DNA of 54,922 nucleotides from an uncultured Clostridium sp. (GTDB lineage Bacteria; Bacillota; Clostridia; TANB77; CAG-508): NCBI GenBank assembly GCA_900554365.1, contig USGY01000007.1:1-54922 (forward strand). Reading direction: 5' to 3'. How positions within the stretch are numbered: the first letter of the stretch is position 1; every line of letters starts with the position of its first letter. Position numbers and translations under genes: made by a program. Shown here piece by piece: positions 34,987 to 43,773 of the stretch. Under the pieces are notes generated by a model, which worked only from the letters and a program-made list of their open reading frames with translations, was not told where the DNA came from and did not search any database.

Positions 34987-35931
34987 ATGAAAATTGTTTT
35001 TATGGGAACTCCCGATTTTGCGGAAGAAAGTTTAAAAGCTGTATATAATGCTGGATATGAAATATTAGGAGTAGTAACTAATCCAGATAGACCAAAAGGA
35101 AGAGGAATGAGACTTACAGCTTCACCAGTTAAAGAATTTGCAATTGAAAAAAATTTAAAAATATATCAACCAGTAAAAATAAGAAAAAATGAAGAATTTA
35201 TAGAAGAAATTAAAAAGTTAAGTCCAGATGTTATATGTGTTGTAGCATATGGAAAAATTTTGCCTAAAAAAATTCTTGAAATACCAAAGCTTGGTTGCAT
35301 AAATGTTCATGGATCATTGCTACCAAAATATAGAGGAGCTGCACCAATTCAATGGGCTGTTATAAATGGAGACAAAAAAACAGGAGTAACCACCATGTAT
35401 ATGGATGAAGGAATGGATACTGGAGACATGATATATAAAGAAGAAGTGAAAATTCTAGAAGATGAAACAACAGGAGAATTATGGGATAAACTTTCTAAAG
35501 TTGGTGGAGAATTACTTGTAAAGACATTAAAATCAATAGAAGAAGGAAAAGCTCCAAGAGAAAAACAATCAGATGACTTTTCAATAGCACCAATGTTAGA
35601 TAAAAAAATGGCTCAAATAGATTGGAAAAATCAAACTGCAGAGCAAATAAAAAATCTTGTAAGAGGATTAAACCCAATAATGGGAGCATATACACATTTG
35701 AACAACAAAAAAATAAAATTCTGGAAAGTAGATATTATAAACAATAAAGAAGATTTAAGCCAAAAACCTAATGGTACAATTATAAAAGCAGATCAAAAAG
35801 AGGGATTATTTATAAAAACTAAAAAAGGAATTTTGAAAGTTATTGAAATTCAAGGAGAAAATGCTAAAAGAATGTCTATTCAAGATTATTTAAGAGGAAA
35901 TAATTTAAATATAAACGAAGTTTTTGAATAA
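34987..35931 (+). CDS. fmt: Methionyl-tRNA formyltransferase
   Basis: The 314-aa enzyme transfers a formyl group from 10-formyl-tetrahydrofolate to initiator Met-tRNA. MGTPDFAEESL at the start, the catalytic loop NVHGSLLPKYRGAAPIQWA (about 107-125) and MDTGDMIY are conserved, and an OB-like C-terminal domain follows. It pairs functionally with def just upstream. Confidence 0.95.
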   Translation: MKIVFMGTPDFAEESLKAVYNAGYEILGVVTNPDRPKGRGMRLTASPVKEFAIEKNLKIYQPVKIRKNEEFIEEIKKLSPDVICVVAYGKILPKKILEIPKLGCINVHGSLLPKYRGAAPIQWAVINGDKKTGVTTMYMDEGMDTGDMIYKEEVKILEDETTGELWDKLSKVGGELLVKTLKSIEEGKAPREKQSDDFSIAPMLDKKMAQIDWKNQTAEQIKNLVRGLNPIMGAYTHLNNKKIKFWKVDIINNKEDLSQKPNGTIIKADQKEGLFIKTKKGILKVIEIQGENAKRMSIQDYLRGNNLNINEVFE

Positions 35932-35938
35932 AGTGTAG

Positions 35939-35970
35939 AAAAGTCTGCTAAAATGTAGACTTTTTTACAT
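35939..35970 (+). terminator. Terminator after fmt
   Basis: An 8-bp stem AAAAGTCT/AGACTTTT (35939-35946 with 35958-35965) with a 10-12 nt loop is followed by T's. Confidence 0.72.
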
Positions 35971-36017
35971 TTTTTTTATATAATATATCCAAATTGAAAA
36001 TTCGGAGGTTTTCACAA

Positions 36018-37655
36018 ATGTATGAAAGAAGTGCAATAGTTCTTGAAAATTACTTCACTAAGATATTGGGATTCAACAAACCTAATAATTTAAAAACTAA
36101 TTATCAAGAATACACACAAATGATAGAGGAAATAAAAGAATACCAAAGAATAATACAAGAAGAAGAAAAAATAATCCTAAAATTTGATGAAGTCGCTTCA
36201 GAAATCGAAGAAATTCAAAAAAAACAAACAGAGCTACATGAGCAAAACTTTAATCTAGAAACTGCAAGAGATCAACTATTTAATGACTTAAGTGAAAATC
36301 CTAGTTCATTAGATCAAAAATTAAAGAAAATAGAAGATGTATTAGAAAAAAATAATAATGAATTAAAAGAAATAAGAGAAAAATATGTAAAAGCCTTAGT
36401 AATTTTTACAGAAAGACAAAGAGAAAGAAACAAGTATGCAAAAATTCATAGAACAACAGAAGCAGAATACTTGGCACATGCAAAACAAGCAGTAAAAAAC
36501 TTTGATGAAGTTGACCCTAAAATTATAGAAATAGCCAAAAAGTTTGTAGAATTAAGTAAAGACAATATGAAACAAGAATTAATTGGCATAATGCTTAAAA
36601 ACGGAAAAAACGAGAGAATAGCATTTAATAATGAAGTAATAAAAAATGCAGTAGATGTAAGAACAGATGTAGCTGAAAAAGAAGTTGGATTATATCTTGA
36701 TATATATGAAAGAATGAAAAAGTTATTATTAGAATTAAACACTGGAAATATTAAATTAGCTAAATCCGAAAAACTTTCTAGAGACGTAGGAGTTAAAATA
36801 GCTTTTTTAAATGCAGAAAAAGAATATATTGTAAGCTTTTTAGATAATGAAAGAATAACAGCAATAAACGGAAGAGTTATTCATGATGAATTAATGAAAG
36901 AAGCATGTAAGAATTTTTTGGTAGACATAAAACAAATTAACAACTTATATGAATTAATAGTAAAAGAATCAACAAATAAAGCAACTAAAAAAGCATATAA
37001 AGAGCTTTATAATAAAACATACTTAAAAAGTATTCAAGAAAAAGAAAGAGACTTTGAGCAAGAAGTTACAAGTATAAAAATCAATATTGGAACAGTAATT
37101 AATTCTAATTATTGGAGAATAGAAGGAATAAAAAATATATATAATACATTCCAAGAAGAAGTAACTGATAAATTTGGAAAAGATTTATCAGAATACAAAG
37201 TTGAAGACTTAGACGAAGATACATTCATTCCAGACCAAGGAGAAGATGAACCAGCCCCAGAGCCTGAAAAGAAAGAAGAATACAACATAGAAGATTATAT
37301 AGTAAGAGATTACAGTAATAAAATAAAAGAAAATAATAAATTAAACGATGACGTAGATCAAGATTATGACCATGATGATTATTATGATGATGACGAATAT
37401 GACGACGATGAATATGATAAAGACGGATATGAAGATGACGAATACGATGATGATGAAGAATATGAAGATGACGACAACGATGAATATGACAACAATGATG
37501 ACGAATATGATGATGAAGATGAAGAAGACGATATAATCGGAGGTAAACATCCTATTATTCAAACAGTCAAAAAGAAAAGCAACTTAAAAGAAAAAAACAA
37601 TAATGATGAGAAAAAAGGAAAAGGATTATTTGGAAAATGGTTTAAAAATAAATAA
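36018..37655 (+). CDS. Coiled-coil protein with Asp/Tyr-rich acidic tail, unknown function
   Basis: I chose ATG 36018, ten bases after CGGAGG, over TTG 35994; the product is 545 aa. The first 390 residues are almost wholly helical with long coiled-coil stretches rich in Glu, Lys, Gln and Asn. A Pro/Glu linker follows (about 400-425). The tail (about 445-515) is a run of Asp, Glu and Tyr. It ends with a short basic segment. There is no signal peptide or membrane span. The acidic tail could bind cations or basic proteins. The ABC exporter genes follow after 16 bp. No family is recognised. Confidence 0.7.
   Translation: MYERSAIVLENYFTKILGFNKPNNLKTNYQEYTQMIEEIKEYQRIIQEEEKIILKFDEVASEIEEIQKKQTELHEQNFNLETARDQLFNDLSENPSSLDQKLKKIEDVLEKNNNELKEIREKYVKALVIFTERQRERNKYAKIHRTTEAEYLAHAKQAVKNFDEVDPKIIEIAKKFVELSKDNMKQELIGIMLKNGKNERIAFNNEVIKNAVDVRTDVAEKEVGLYLDIYERMKKLLLELNTGNIKLAKSEKLSRDVGVKIAFLNAEKEYIVSFLDNERITAINGRVIHDELMKEACKNFLVDIKQINNLYELIVKESTNKATKKAYKELYNKTYLKSIQEKERDFEQEVTSIKINIGTVINSNYWRIEGIKNIYNTFQEEVTDKFGKDLSEYKVEDLDEDTFIPDQGEDEPAPEPEKKEEYNIEDYIVRDYSNKIKENNKLNDDVDQDYDHDDYYDDDEYDDDEYDKDGYEDDEYDDDEEYEDDDNDEYDNNDDEYDDEDEEDDIIGGKHPIIQTVKKKSNLKEKNNNDEKKGKGLFGKWFKNK
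37366..37536 (+). repeat. Degenerate Asp/Glu/Tyr codon repeat
   Basis: A low-complexity stretch of GAT, GAC, GAA and TAT codons repeats a loose D-D-E-Y unit about ten times in the acidic tail of the 36018 gene. Units vary at the nucleotide level, so it is an old repeat and not a recent expansion. Confidence 0.85.
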
Positions 37656-37671
37656 TCCCAAAGGAGATAAT

Positions 37672-38397
37672 ATGATAAAAATTGAAAATATATCAAAATC
37701 ATATGTAAGAGGAAAAAACATAATTGATAATTTAAATCTAGAAATAAAAAATGGAGAAATTTTTGGATTTTTAGGACCAAATGGAGCGGGGAAAACAACA
37801 ACAATAAAGATGATAACAGGTATTTTAAATCCTGATCAAGGGGATATCTTTATTGATGGAAAAAGTATTCAAAAAGAACCACTAGAAGCAAAGAAAAATT
37901 TTGGATTTGTGCCAGATAGTCCAGATATGTTTTTAAAGCTAAAAGGAATAGAATATTTAAATTTCTTAGGAGATATATATGAAGTTCCAACAGAAGTAAG
38001 AAAATCTCAAATAAAAAATCTTACTAAAAAATTTGAAATTTATGATAATTTAAATGAACAAATTGAAAGTTATTCACATGGAATGAGACAAAAAATAGTA
38101 ATATGTGGGGCATTATTAAGTAGCCCTAAAAATTGGATATTAGATGAACCAATGACCGGACTGGATCCTAAGGCATCATTTGACTTGAAAGAAATGATGA
38201 GAGAACATAGCAAAAAAGGAAATACTGTATTTTTCTCAACACATATATTAGAAGTTGCAGAAAAATTATGTGACAGAGTAGGAATAATTAATCATGGTAA
38301 ATTAGCATTTGTTGGAACACTAGATGAGATGAAAACAAAATTCAATGAAAATACATCATTAGAAAATTTGTTTTTGGAGATAACAGAAAATGAATAA
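37672..38397 (+). CDS. ABC transporter ATP-binding protein
   Basis: The 241-aa ATPase has Walker A GPNGAGKTTT, the Q-loop region, signature YSHGMRQK (a variant of LSGGQ), Walker B NWILDEPMTGLDP and the switch His in FFSTHILE. I chose ATG 37672 behind AAAGGAG; the frame extends upstream without a ribosome site. It overlaps the permease gene by 8 nt, so the two form one export system. The substrate is unknown. Confidence 0.92.
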   Translation: MIKIENISKSYVRGKNIIDNLNLEIKNGEIFGFLGPNGAGKTTTIKMITGILNPDQGDIFIDGKSIQKEPLEAKKNFGFVPDSPDMFLKLKGIEYLNFLGDIYEVPTEVRKSQIKNLTKKFEIYDNLNEQIESYSHGMRQKIVICGALLSSPKNWILDEPMTGLDPKASFDLKEMMREHSKKGNTVFFSTHILEVAEKLCDRVGIINHGKLAFVGTLDEMKTKFNENTSLENLFLEITENE

Positions 38398-40040
38398 AAT
38401 AATATTATTAACAAAGATTTTTACGAAAAATTCGATGAAGTCTTTAGTGGAAAACAAAGAAAATACAAATCTAAAACAAAAAAGAAATACAATTCTTATG
38501 TATTTGATAGCTTTCATATATTTAGCTATAACTGTAGCAGGATTTAGCTATAGTTTGATAGAATCGCTTAAAGAAGTTGGACAAGAAAAAGTATTTATTG
38601 GATTAGTATTTTTAATAATAGCAATAATTGCACTAATTCAAACTATTTTTTCTGCAATGAGTTTGATGTATTATTCAAAAGACAATGAATATATATTGCC
38701 ATTACCAATAAAACCCAAACAAATTGTAATAGCTAAAACCAACACAGTAATGATAAGTGAATATTTATTTATTGCAATAGTGCGGACTAGTGCCTTTAAT
38801 AATATATGGAATTGTAAATAGCTTGGGAGCACTTTATTATACAACTATGATTATAACAACATTGTTATTTCCAATAATTCCAATACTTATATCAAACTTA
38901 CTTGTATTATTAATAATGAGTTTTTCAAAAATTGCTAAAAATAAAAACAAATTTCAAATAATTGCTTCTATAATTTTAATGGTTGGTATTTTCGCAATAT
39001 CATTTATGTTTAGCAGCCAAGATGAATCAGATGAGCAAATAATACAAATGGTTACACAAACAAATGGATTAGTTGAAATGATAAAAACCAACTTTCCAAC
39101 ACTTAAATTTGCAATAGAAAGTTTGACAAATGACTCTATAGTAGTAGTTCTTATTAATATAGTTGAAATGCTAGGAATAACAGCTATATTATATGCTATA
39201 TATGTAATATTAGCTGAAAAGTTGTATTTAAAAGGAGCAGTAGGAAATTTAGCAAGTGGTGTAAAACATAAAAAAATAAATGAAAAGAAATTGTTCAAAA
39301 AAACAACTTTATGGAGAACATATATAGGAAAAGAATTTAAAACTTTATATAGAAATCCAATATTTTTTATGCAATGCATATTACCTGTAATTATGTTTCC
39401 GATAATAGTCATAGTAATGGCATTTATAAGTATTACTTCACAAGGAGTAAATATAGCCGAATTACCAAGCATGGTTGAAAGTGAAGCATCAATATCAACA
39501 GGAATATTAATAATATGTATAGCACAATTTCTTTCAATGTTTTTATATATTTCAATAACTGCAATATCAAGAGATGGTCAAAATATTGTTTTTATGAAAT
39601 ATATACCTGTATCATTGGAAAAACAAATGGAGTATAAAATCATGCCTAATTTTATTGTTATGTCAATTATTAATATAGCTATAGTAGCAATAACAGAATA
39701 TTTAACAAAAATGCCAATATTATATATATGTATGACATTTATATTAATGTCAATTATCTCATATTTACAAAGCTTTGTATTAATATTAATTGATCTTAAT
39801 AAACCAAAATTAGAATGGAGTTCAGAGTATACAGTTGTGAAACAAAATTTAAACTTAATATGGCCTATGATACTTGGAATTGCTAACATTATGATAGCAG
39901 TTGCATTTACAAGTCTTATGCCAATAGATAACGCCTATTTAATAACAGGTGGACTAATTATATTGTATATAATTGCAGTAGCGGTAGTAAAAGAATACTT
40001 AAGAAAAAATATAAACAAACAATTCGAAAAAATATATTAA
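38390..40040 (+). CDS. ABC exporter permease interrupted by an apparent +1 frameshift at CGG
   Basis: Two overlapping frames encode one protein. The first (38390-38821) has the N-terminal helices and NEYILPLPIKPKQI, then EYLFIAIV, and soon stops. The second continues LVPLIIYGIVNSLGALYY and carries the remaining helices to 40040. Leaving out C38783 joins 131 and 418 codons into 549 aa with about twelve membrane helices, as expected for this exporter type, giving IAIVGLVPLIIYGI across the join. The break is at an in-frame CGG followed by A, exactly as in priA. It partners the ATPase just upstream. Confidence 0.82.
38780..38792 (+). other. +1 frameshift site in the ABC permease gene (GTG CGG ACT)
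   Basis: The zero frame reads Val, CGG, Thr, Ser and stops at 38819-38821. Skipping C38783 gives GTG GGA CTA GTG, Val-Gly-Leu-Val, and restores a hydrophobic helix. The local bases differ from the priA site except for the shared TG-N-CGGA pattern in which N is the third base of the preceding codon. Confidence 0.78.
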
Positions 40041-40068
40041 TAAATAAAATAAGAAAAGAGGAAATAAA

Positions 40069-41178
40069 ATGAAAAAATATTATTTTACATCAGAAAGTGT
40101 GACAGAAGGGCATCCAGATAAATTGTGTGATACAATCTCAGATTGTATTTTAGATGCATATATAGAACAAGACAAAAATTCAAGAGTAGCTGTAGAAACA
40201 TTTGCATCAGGAAATGATATAACAATTGCAGGACAAGTAACATCAAAAGGACAAGTAGATATAGAAAAACTAGTAAGAAATAAAATAAAAGAAATAGGAT
40301 ATGACAATGCAAACATTGATATGGATTATAGAACTTGTAACATAAAAATAAATATTACAAGACAAAGTCCTGATATAGCATTAGGTGTAAATGTCGGAGG
40401 AGCTGGAGACCAAGGAATAATGTTTGGATACGCAAGCAATGAAACAGAAGAGTATATGCCATATGCAATAAATATGGCACACAAATTATCATATAAATTA
40501 ACACAAGTACGTAAAAGTGGTGAATTAGTTTATTTAAGACCAGATGGAAAAACACAAGTGACAGTAGAATATGAAGATGATAAGCCCAAAAGAATAGAAA
40601 CAATTTTAATTTCAACACAACATAATGAAGAAATAAGCCAAGAAGAACTTAAAAAAGACATAATTGAAAAAGTAATAAAAACAACAGTACCTAAAGAAAT
40701 GATTGATGAGAACACAAAAATATATGTAAATCCAACAGGAAGATTTGTAATAGGTGGACCACTGGGTGATACAGGATTAACAGGAAGAAAAATAATAGTA
40801 GATACATATGGTGGATATGCTCGTCATGGTGGAGGAGCTTTTTCAGGAAAAGATCCTAGCAAAGTAGATCGTAGTGCGGCTTATATGTTAAGATATATTG
40901 CTAAAAATATAGTAGCAAATGGATATGCTAAAAAATGTGAAATCCAAATAGCATATGCAATTGGAATGAAAGAACCATTATCTATATATGTAAATACATT
41001 TGGAACAGGAACTAAAAGTGATGAAGAAATTGCTAATATAATAAAAAATAAATTTGACTTAACTCCAGATGGAATTATAAAATATTTAGATTTAAAACAA
41101 CCAATATATGAAAAAACAACTAATTATGGTCATTTTGGAAAAAGTAATCTTCCATGGGAACAAATAATAGACATGTAA
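40069..41178 (+). CDS. metK: S-adenosylmethionine synthetase
   Basis: The 369-aa enzyme makes SAM from methionine and ATP. SVTEGHPDKLCD at the N-terminus, the loop GGAGDQGIMFGYA, GRFVIGGPLGDTGLTGRKII, and GGGAFSGKDPSKVDRSAAY are all conserved. It is slightly shorter than the usual 380-400 aa. GAAAAGAGG precedes the ATG. No SAM riboswitch is visible upstream; the gene follows the ABC exporter by 28 bp. Confidence 0.96.
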   Translation: MKKYYFTSESVTEGHPDKLCDTISDCILDAYIEQDKNSRVAVETFASGNDITIAGQVTSKGQVDIEKLVRNKIKEIGYDNANIDMDYRTCNIKINITRQSPDIALGVNVGGAGDQGIMFGYASNETEEYMPYAINMAHKLSYKLTQVRKSGELVYLRPDGKTQVTVEYEDDKPKRIETILISTQHNEEISQEELKKDIIEKVIKTTVPKEMIDENTKIYVNPTGRFVIGGPLGDTGLTGRKIIVDTYGGYARHGGGAFSGKDPSKVDRSAAYMLRYIAKNIVANGYAKKCEIQIAYAIGMKEPLSIYVNTFGTGTKSDEEIANIIKNKFDLTPDGIIKYLDLKQPIYEKTTNYGHFGKSNLPWEQIIDM

Positions 41179-41179
41179 T

Positions 41180-41208
41180 TTGCAAAATATGAAAAAAAGT
41201 AGTATAAT
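41180..41208 (+). promoter_or_regulatory. Sigma-A promoter for the tandem paralogue pair
   Basis: The -35 is TTGCAA (41180-41185) and the -10 is TATAAT (41203-41208), with a 17-bp spacer. It starts a leader of about 85 nt that includes a hairpin (AGAGCTT near 41235 with AAGCTCT near 41258). Confidence 0.68.
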
Positions 41209-41303
41209 AATATATGCTACATAACGTAGAAATAGAGCTTTAAGGATAATTTTTTGAAGCTCTTGTAAAGTATATGTCCATTATATAACACTAAGGAGCA
41301 ACT

Positions 41304-41795
41304 ATGCAAAAAGAATTGGACGAAGCCACAGTAAATGAAATCCTTAGGCGGCACATAAAGGAGGTTACCGAAGGACCTAACAAGGAATATTGGTGGAAAA
41401 ACAATCTTTCATTGATGATACATAATTATCTTGATGGACTTACAGATGAAGCCAAAAAAACTGTAAGGGAAAAGGATAATTTCCGATATCTTATGACATT
41501 AAAAGATAGGTGCCACACAATATTTTCAGGATATACTTGGAATAACTTCATGAGAGTGATGAAAAATCCATCAATTCGTAAGCAAATTGATGAATTTTAT
41601 GAAAAGAAGTATCCTGAATATAAAGAACGGTATGAACACAATTTGAAAACTAAAAAAGTTTTGTTCTTGATTTTGAAGAATGATGAAAACCTCGAAAAAA
41701 ACAAACTATATTCTTTGGTTTATCAAATTGAGGGCTACTCGATGCCTTGCATCTTCGCAATCATAAATGAAGATCCGTATAATTCTGCCGTATGA
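41304..41795 (+). CDS. Unknown 163-aa protein, first of two tandem paralogues
   Basis: CTAAGGAGC precedes the ATG. The product is mainly helical, with a conserved-looking second half: TIFSGYTWNNFMRVM, then FYEKKYPEY and VLFLILKNDENLEKNKLYSLVY, ending in CIFAIINE. The next gene repeats this pattern, so they are duplicates. There is no signal peptide, membrane span or known domain. It uses CGG twice in frame (41349 and 41628) and more G/C-ending codons than its neighbours, like the islands at 395-882 and 26169-28043. Confidence 0.68.
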   Translation: MQKELDEATVNEILRRHIKEVTEGPNKEYWWKNNLSLMIHNYLDGLTDEAKKTVREKDNFRYLMTLKDRCHTIFSGYTWNNFMRVMKNPSIRKQIDEFYEKKYPEYKERYEHNLKTKKVLFLILKNDENLEKNKLYSLVYQIEGYSMPCIFAIINEDPYNSAV

Positions 41796-41846
41796 TTAAA
41801 GCTTTTTAAAAAGACTATAATCAATTCTTGTAGGAAGGTATTTACT

Positions 41847-42296
41847 ATGGAGATGACTGAAGAAAAGGTACTTCAACAACTCATTGATAATGAAATGGAA
41901 AAAGGTCAAAGCTGGAGTAAACTAGATATTGCAGTAATGGCCAGAGCATTTCCTTATATGGACAAATATAGTGACAAAAGGGCAGAAAAACTGAAATCAA
42001 TTGCAAAATATCCAAATAAAATCTTTGATGGTGAAACTTGGAAACGACTTTGCAATGTTTTAGATAACAAAACCATTTATGATGCAATTAAAAACTTCTA
42101 TTCTAATAAGTATGAAAGTACTTTGGAAGGGTATAGGCAAATAAATGAGTTAGAATCTGTCAGACCAGTTTTCTTAATTGTTCATAGCAAAAAATTGAAG
42201 GAAGATAAACTTTATACAATTAAATATAAAGCAAAAGGTCACGGAACCTGCATTTTTATTATCATTAATGAGTTTATTGAAGGAAAAATGATCTAA
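41847..42296 (+). CDS. Unknown 149-aa protein, second of two tandem paralogues
   Basis: GTAGGAAGG precedes the ATG. It aligns with the preceding gene from about residue 55 on: KIFDGETWKRLCNVL, FYSNKYEST, VFLIVHSKKLKEDKLYTIKY and CIFIIINE match in order and spacing. The N-terminal thirds differ. The family is unknown. A strong terminator follows, and an internal TATAAT (41816) with a weak -35 may give it a second promoter. Confidence 0.68.
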   Translation: MEMTEEKVLQQLIDNEMEKGQSWSKLDIAVMARAFPYMDKYSDKRAEKLKSIAKYPNKIFDGETWKRLCNVLDNKTIYDAIKNFYSNKYESTLEGYRQINELESVRPVFLIVHSKKLKEDKLYTIKYKAKGHGTCIFIIINEFIEGKMI

Positions 42297-42315
42297 AAGC
42301 AGTCAAAATCATAAG

Positions 42316-42350
42316 TCCCCTCAGCCTTGCAATAGGTTGAGGGGATATTT
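42316..42350. terminator. GC-rich terminator between convergent genes
   Basis: A 12-bp stem (42316-42327 with 42334-42345, CCCCTCAGCC paired to GGTTGAGGGG with one G-T) is followed by ATTTTTATA. It ends the paralogue pair. Confidence 0.85.
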
Positions 42351-42701
42351 TTATATTTCTATAATTTTTAAATTATATTTATCTTCAAAAACTTTTTTCT
42401 TAGTAATATATTCTTTTGTTTTAAAACCTTTAACATCAATAACTTCTGTAGAACCATCTTTATTAAAAATAATAAAATCAGGTTTATATTTTAGTCCGGG
42501 TGCTAACATAAAAATAGGCTGTAAGCAAAAGCCATTAATTTCTTTAGATTGTAATCTAAACTTTAACTCGCAATAAAAGTCGGCTTCTTTTTGACTATCA
42601 AAAGTGTGACCATCTACAGAAACCTTATTAGCTCTATATTTACTCTTTTTTGTTTTATTATTTGTAAAATTTTTATAATCTTCAATACTCCAATGTTCCA
42701 T
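42351..42701 (-). CDS. DUF1064 family nuclease-like protein
   Basis: The 116-aa product matches DUF1064, a PD-(D/E)XK-type fold common in phages: KYRANKVSVDGHTFDSQKEADFY with the Glu, LQPIFML, YKPDFIIF with the Asp, and EVIDVKG with the E-x-K-like pair. AAAGGAG precedes the ATG and a consensus promoter lies upstream. It is not surrounded by other phage genes, so it may be a phage relic or domesticated nuclease. Confidence 0.85.
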   Translation of the reverse strand: MEHWSIEDYKNFTNNKTKKSKYRANKVSVDGHTFDSQKEADFYCELKFRLQSKEINGFCLQPIFMLAPGLKYKPDFIIFNKDGSTEVIDVKGFKTKEYITKKKVFEDKYNLKIIEI

Positions 42702-42745
42702 AAATTTCTCCTTTGTTTTTATGTTTATTCTTAAAATACAGTGCT

Positions 42746-42774
42746 ATTATATAAAAAATATATAATGATTGCAA
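42746..42774 (-). promoter_or_regulatory. Minus-strand sigma-A promoter for the DUF1064 gene
   Basis: On the minus strand the -35 is TTGCAA (42769-42774) and the -10 is TATAAT (42746-42751), with a 17-bp spacer. Confidence 0.68.
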
Positions 42775-42798
42775 CCCCAAAATATTAATAGGAAATCA

Positions 42799-42827
42799 TT
42801 GACTTTCAATAATATGCTTAGTATAAT
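42799..42827 (+). promoter_or_regulatory. Sigma-A promoter for the methyltransferase-copA run
   Basis: The -35 is TTGACT (42799-42804) and the -10 is TATAAT (42822-42827), with a 17-bp spacer, 35 bp before the rRNA methyltransferase start. Confidence 0.78.
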
Positions 42828-42862
42828 TTAACCAAAGAAAAATTCTATATACAGGAGGAAAT

Positions 42863-43756
42863 ATGATACCAGAATTTTTAATACAAAAATTGCAAAATCA
42901 ATATGGAGAAGAATTAACTAAAAAAATTATAGAAGGATATAATAAAAAAAGAAAAGTAACATTAAGAGTAAATACATTAAAATCCAATATTAAAGAAATA
43001 GAAGATGTGTTACAAAAAAATAATATAAAATATAAAACTGCGGGATGGAGCAAAGAAGCTCTAATAATAGAAAATGTAAGAGAAGCAGAAATAATTAAAC
43101 TTAAAATATATGAAGAAGGAAAAATATATTTACAAAGTTTATCATCTATGTTGCCACCAATAATTTTGAAACCTGAAGAAAATGAAGATATATTAGATAT
43201 GGCAGCTGCACCAGGTGGAAAAACAACTCAAATGGCAGCATTAATAAATAACAAAGCTAGAATAACAGCATGTGAAATGAATGCCATAAGAGCAGAAAGG
43301 CTAAAATACAATATAGAAAAACAAGGAGCAAGCTCTGTATATGTAATGATAACTGATAGTAGAAAAATAGACGACTTCTTCTCATTTGACCGTATATTGC
43401 TTGACGCACCATGTAGTGGCAGTGGAACATTGTATAGTGAAGATGAGAAAATAGAAAAAACATTTACACCTAAGCTAATTCAAAAATCAATAAAAGCACA
43501 AACACAACTTTTAAAAAAAGCTATAAACATATTAAAACCTGGAAAAGAAATGACATATTCAACATGCTCAATTTTACAAGAAGAAAATGAAGATATAGTA
43601 AATAACATATTAAAAAATAAAAAAGTAGAAATTGTACCAATAGAAATAGATAAAAATATACCAGTGTTGCCAACAAAAATAAAAGGAACTTTATGTGTAT
43701 GTCCAAATGAAGAATATGAAGGATTTTTTATAGCTAAAATAAGAAAAATAAAGTAG
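42863..43756 (+). CDS. RsmB/RsmF-like RNA (cytosine-C5)-methyltransferase
   Basis: The 297-aa SAM-dependent enzyme of the NOL1/NOP2/Sun family has SAM-binding LDMAAAPGGKTTQMA, motif IV LDAPCSGSGT with the release Cys, and motif VI YSTCSI with the catalytic Cys. It lacks the NusB-like domain of RsmB and the PUA tail of RsmF; the target base is unknown but is probably rRNA. CAGGAGG precedes the ATG. copA follows after 17 bp. Confidence 0.88.
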   Translation: MIPEFLIQKLQNQYGEELTKKIIEGYNKKRKVTLRVNTLKSNIKEIEDVLQKNNIKYKTAGWSKEALIIENVREAEIIKLKIYEEGKIYLQSLSSMLPPIILKPEENEDILDMAAAPGGKTTQMAALINNKARITACEMNAIRAERLKYNIEKQGASSVYVMITDSRKIDDFFSFDRILLDAPCSGSGTLYSEDEKIEKTFTPKLIQKSIKAQTQLLKKAINILKPGKEMTYSTCSILQEENEDIVNNILKNKKVEIVPIEIDKNIPVLPTKIKGTLCVCPNEEYEGFFIAKIRKIK

Positions 43757-43773
43757 GAAAGAAGGGCAAAAAC

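Noticed and set aside
37341..37562. Minus-strand Ile/Val-rich frame opposite the acidic tail
   Set aside because: It is the complement of GAT/GAA repeats and has no start signal.
42337..42576. Plus-strand frame opposite the DUF1064 gene
   Set aside because: The minus-strand frame has a promoter, ribosome site and recognisable family; the plus frame starts inside the terminator.
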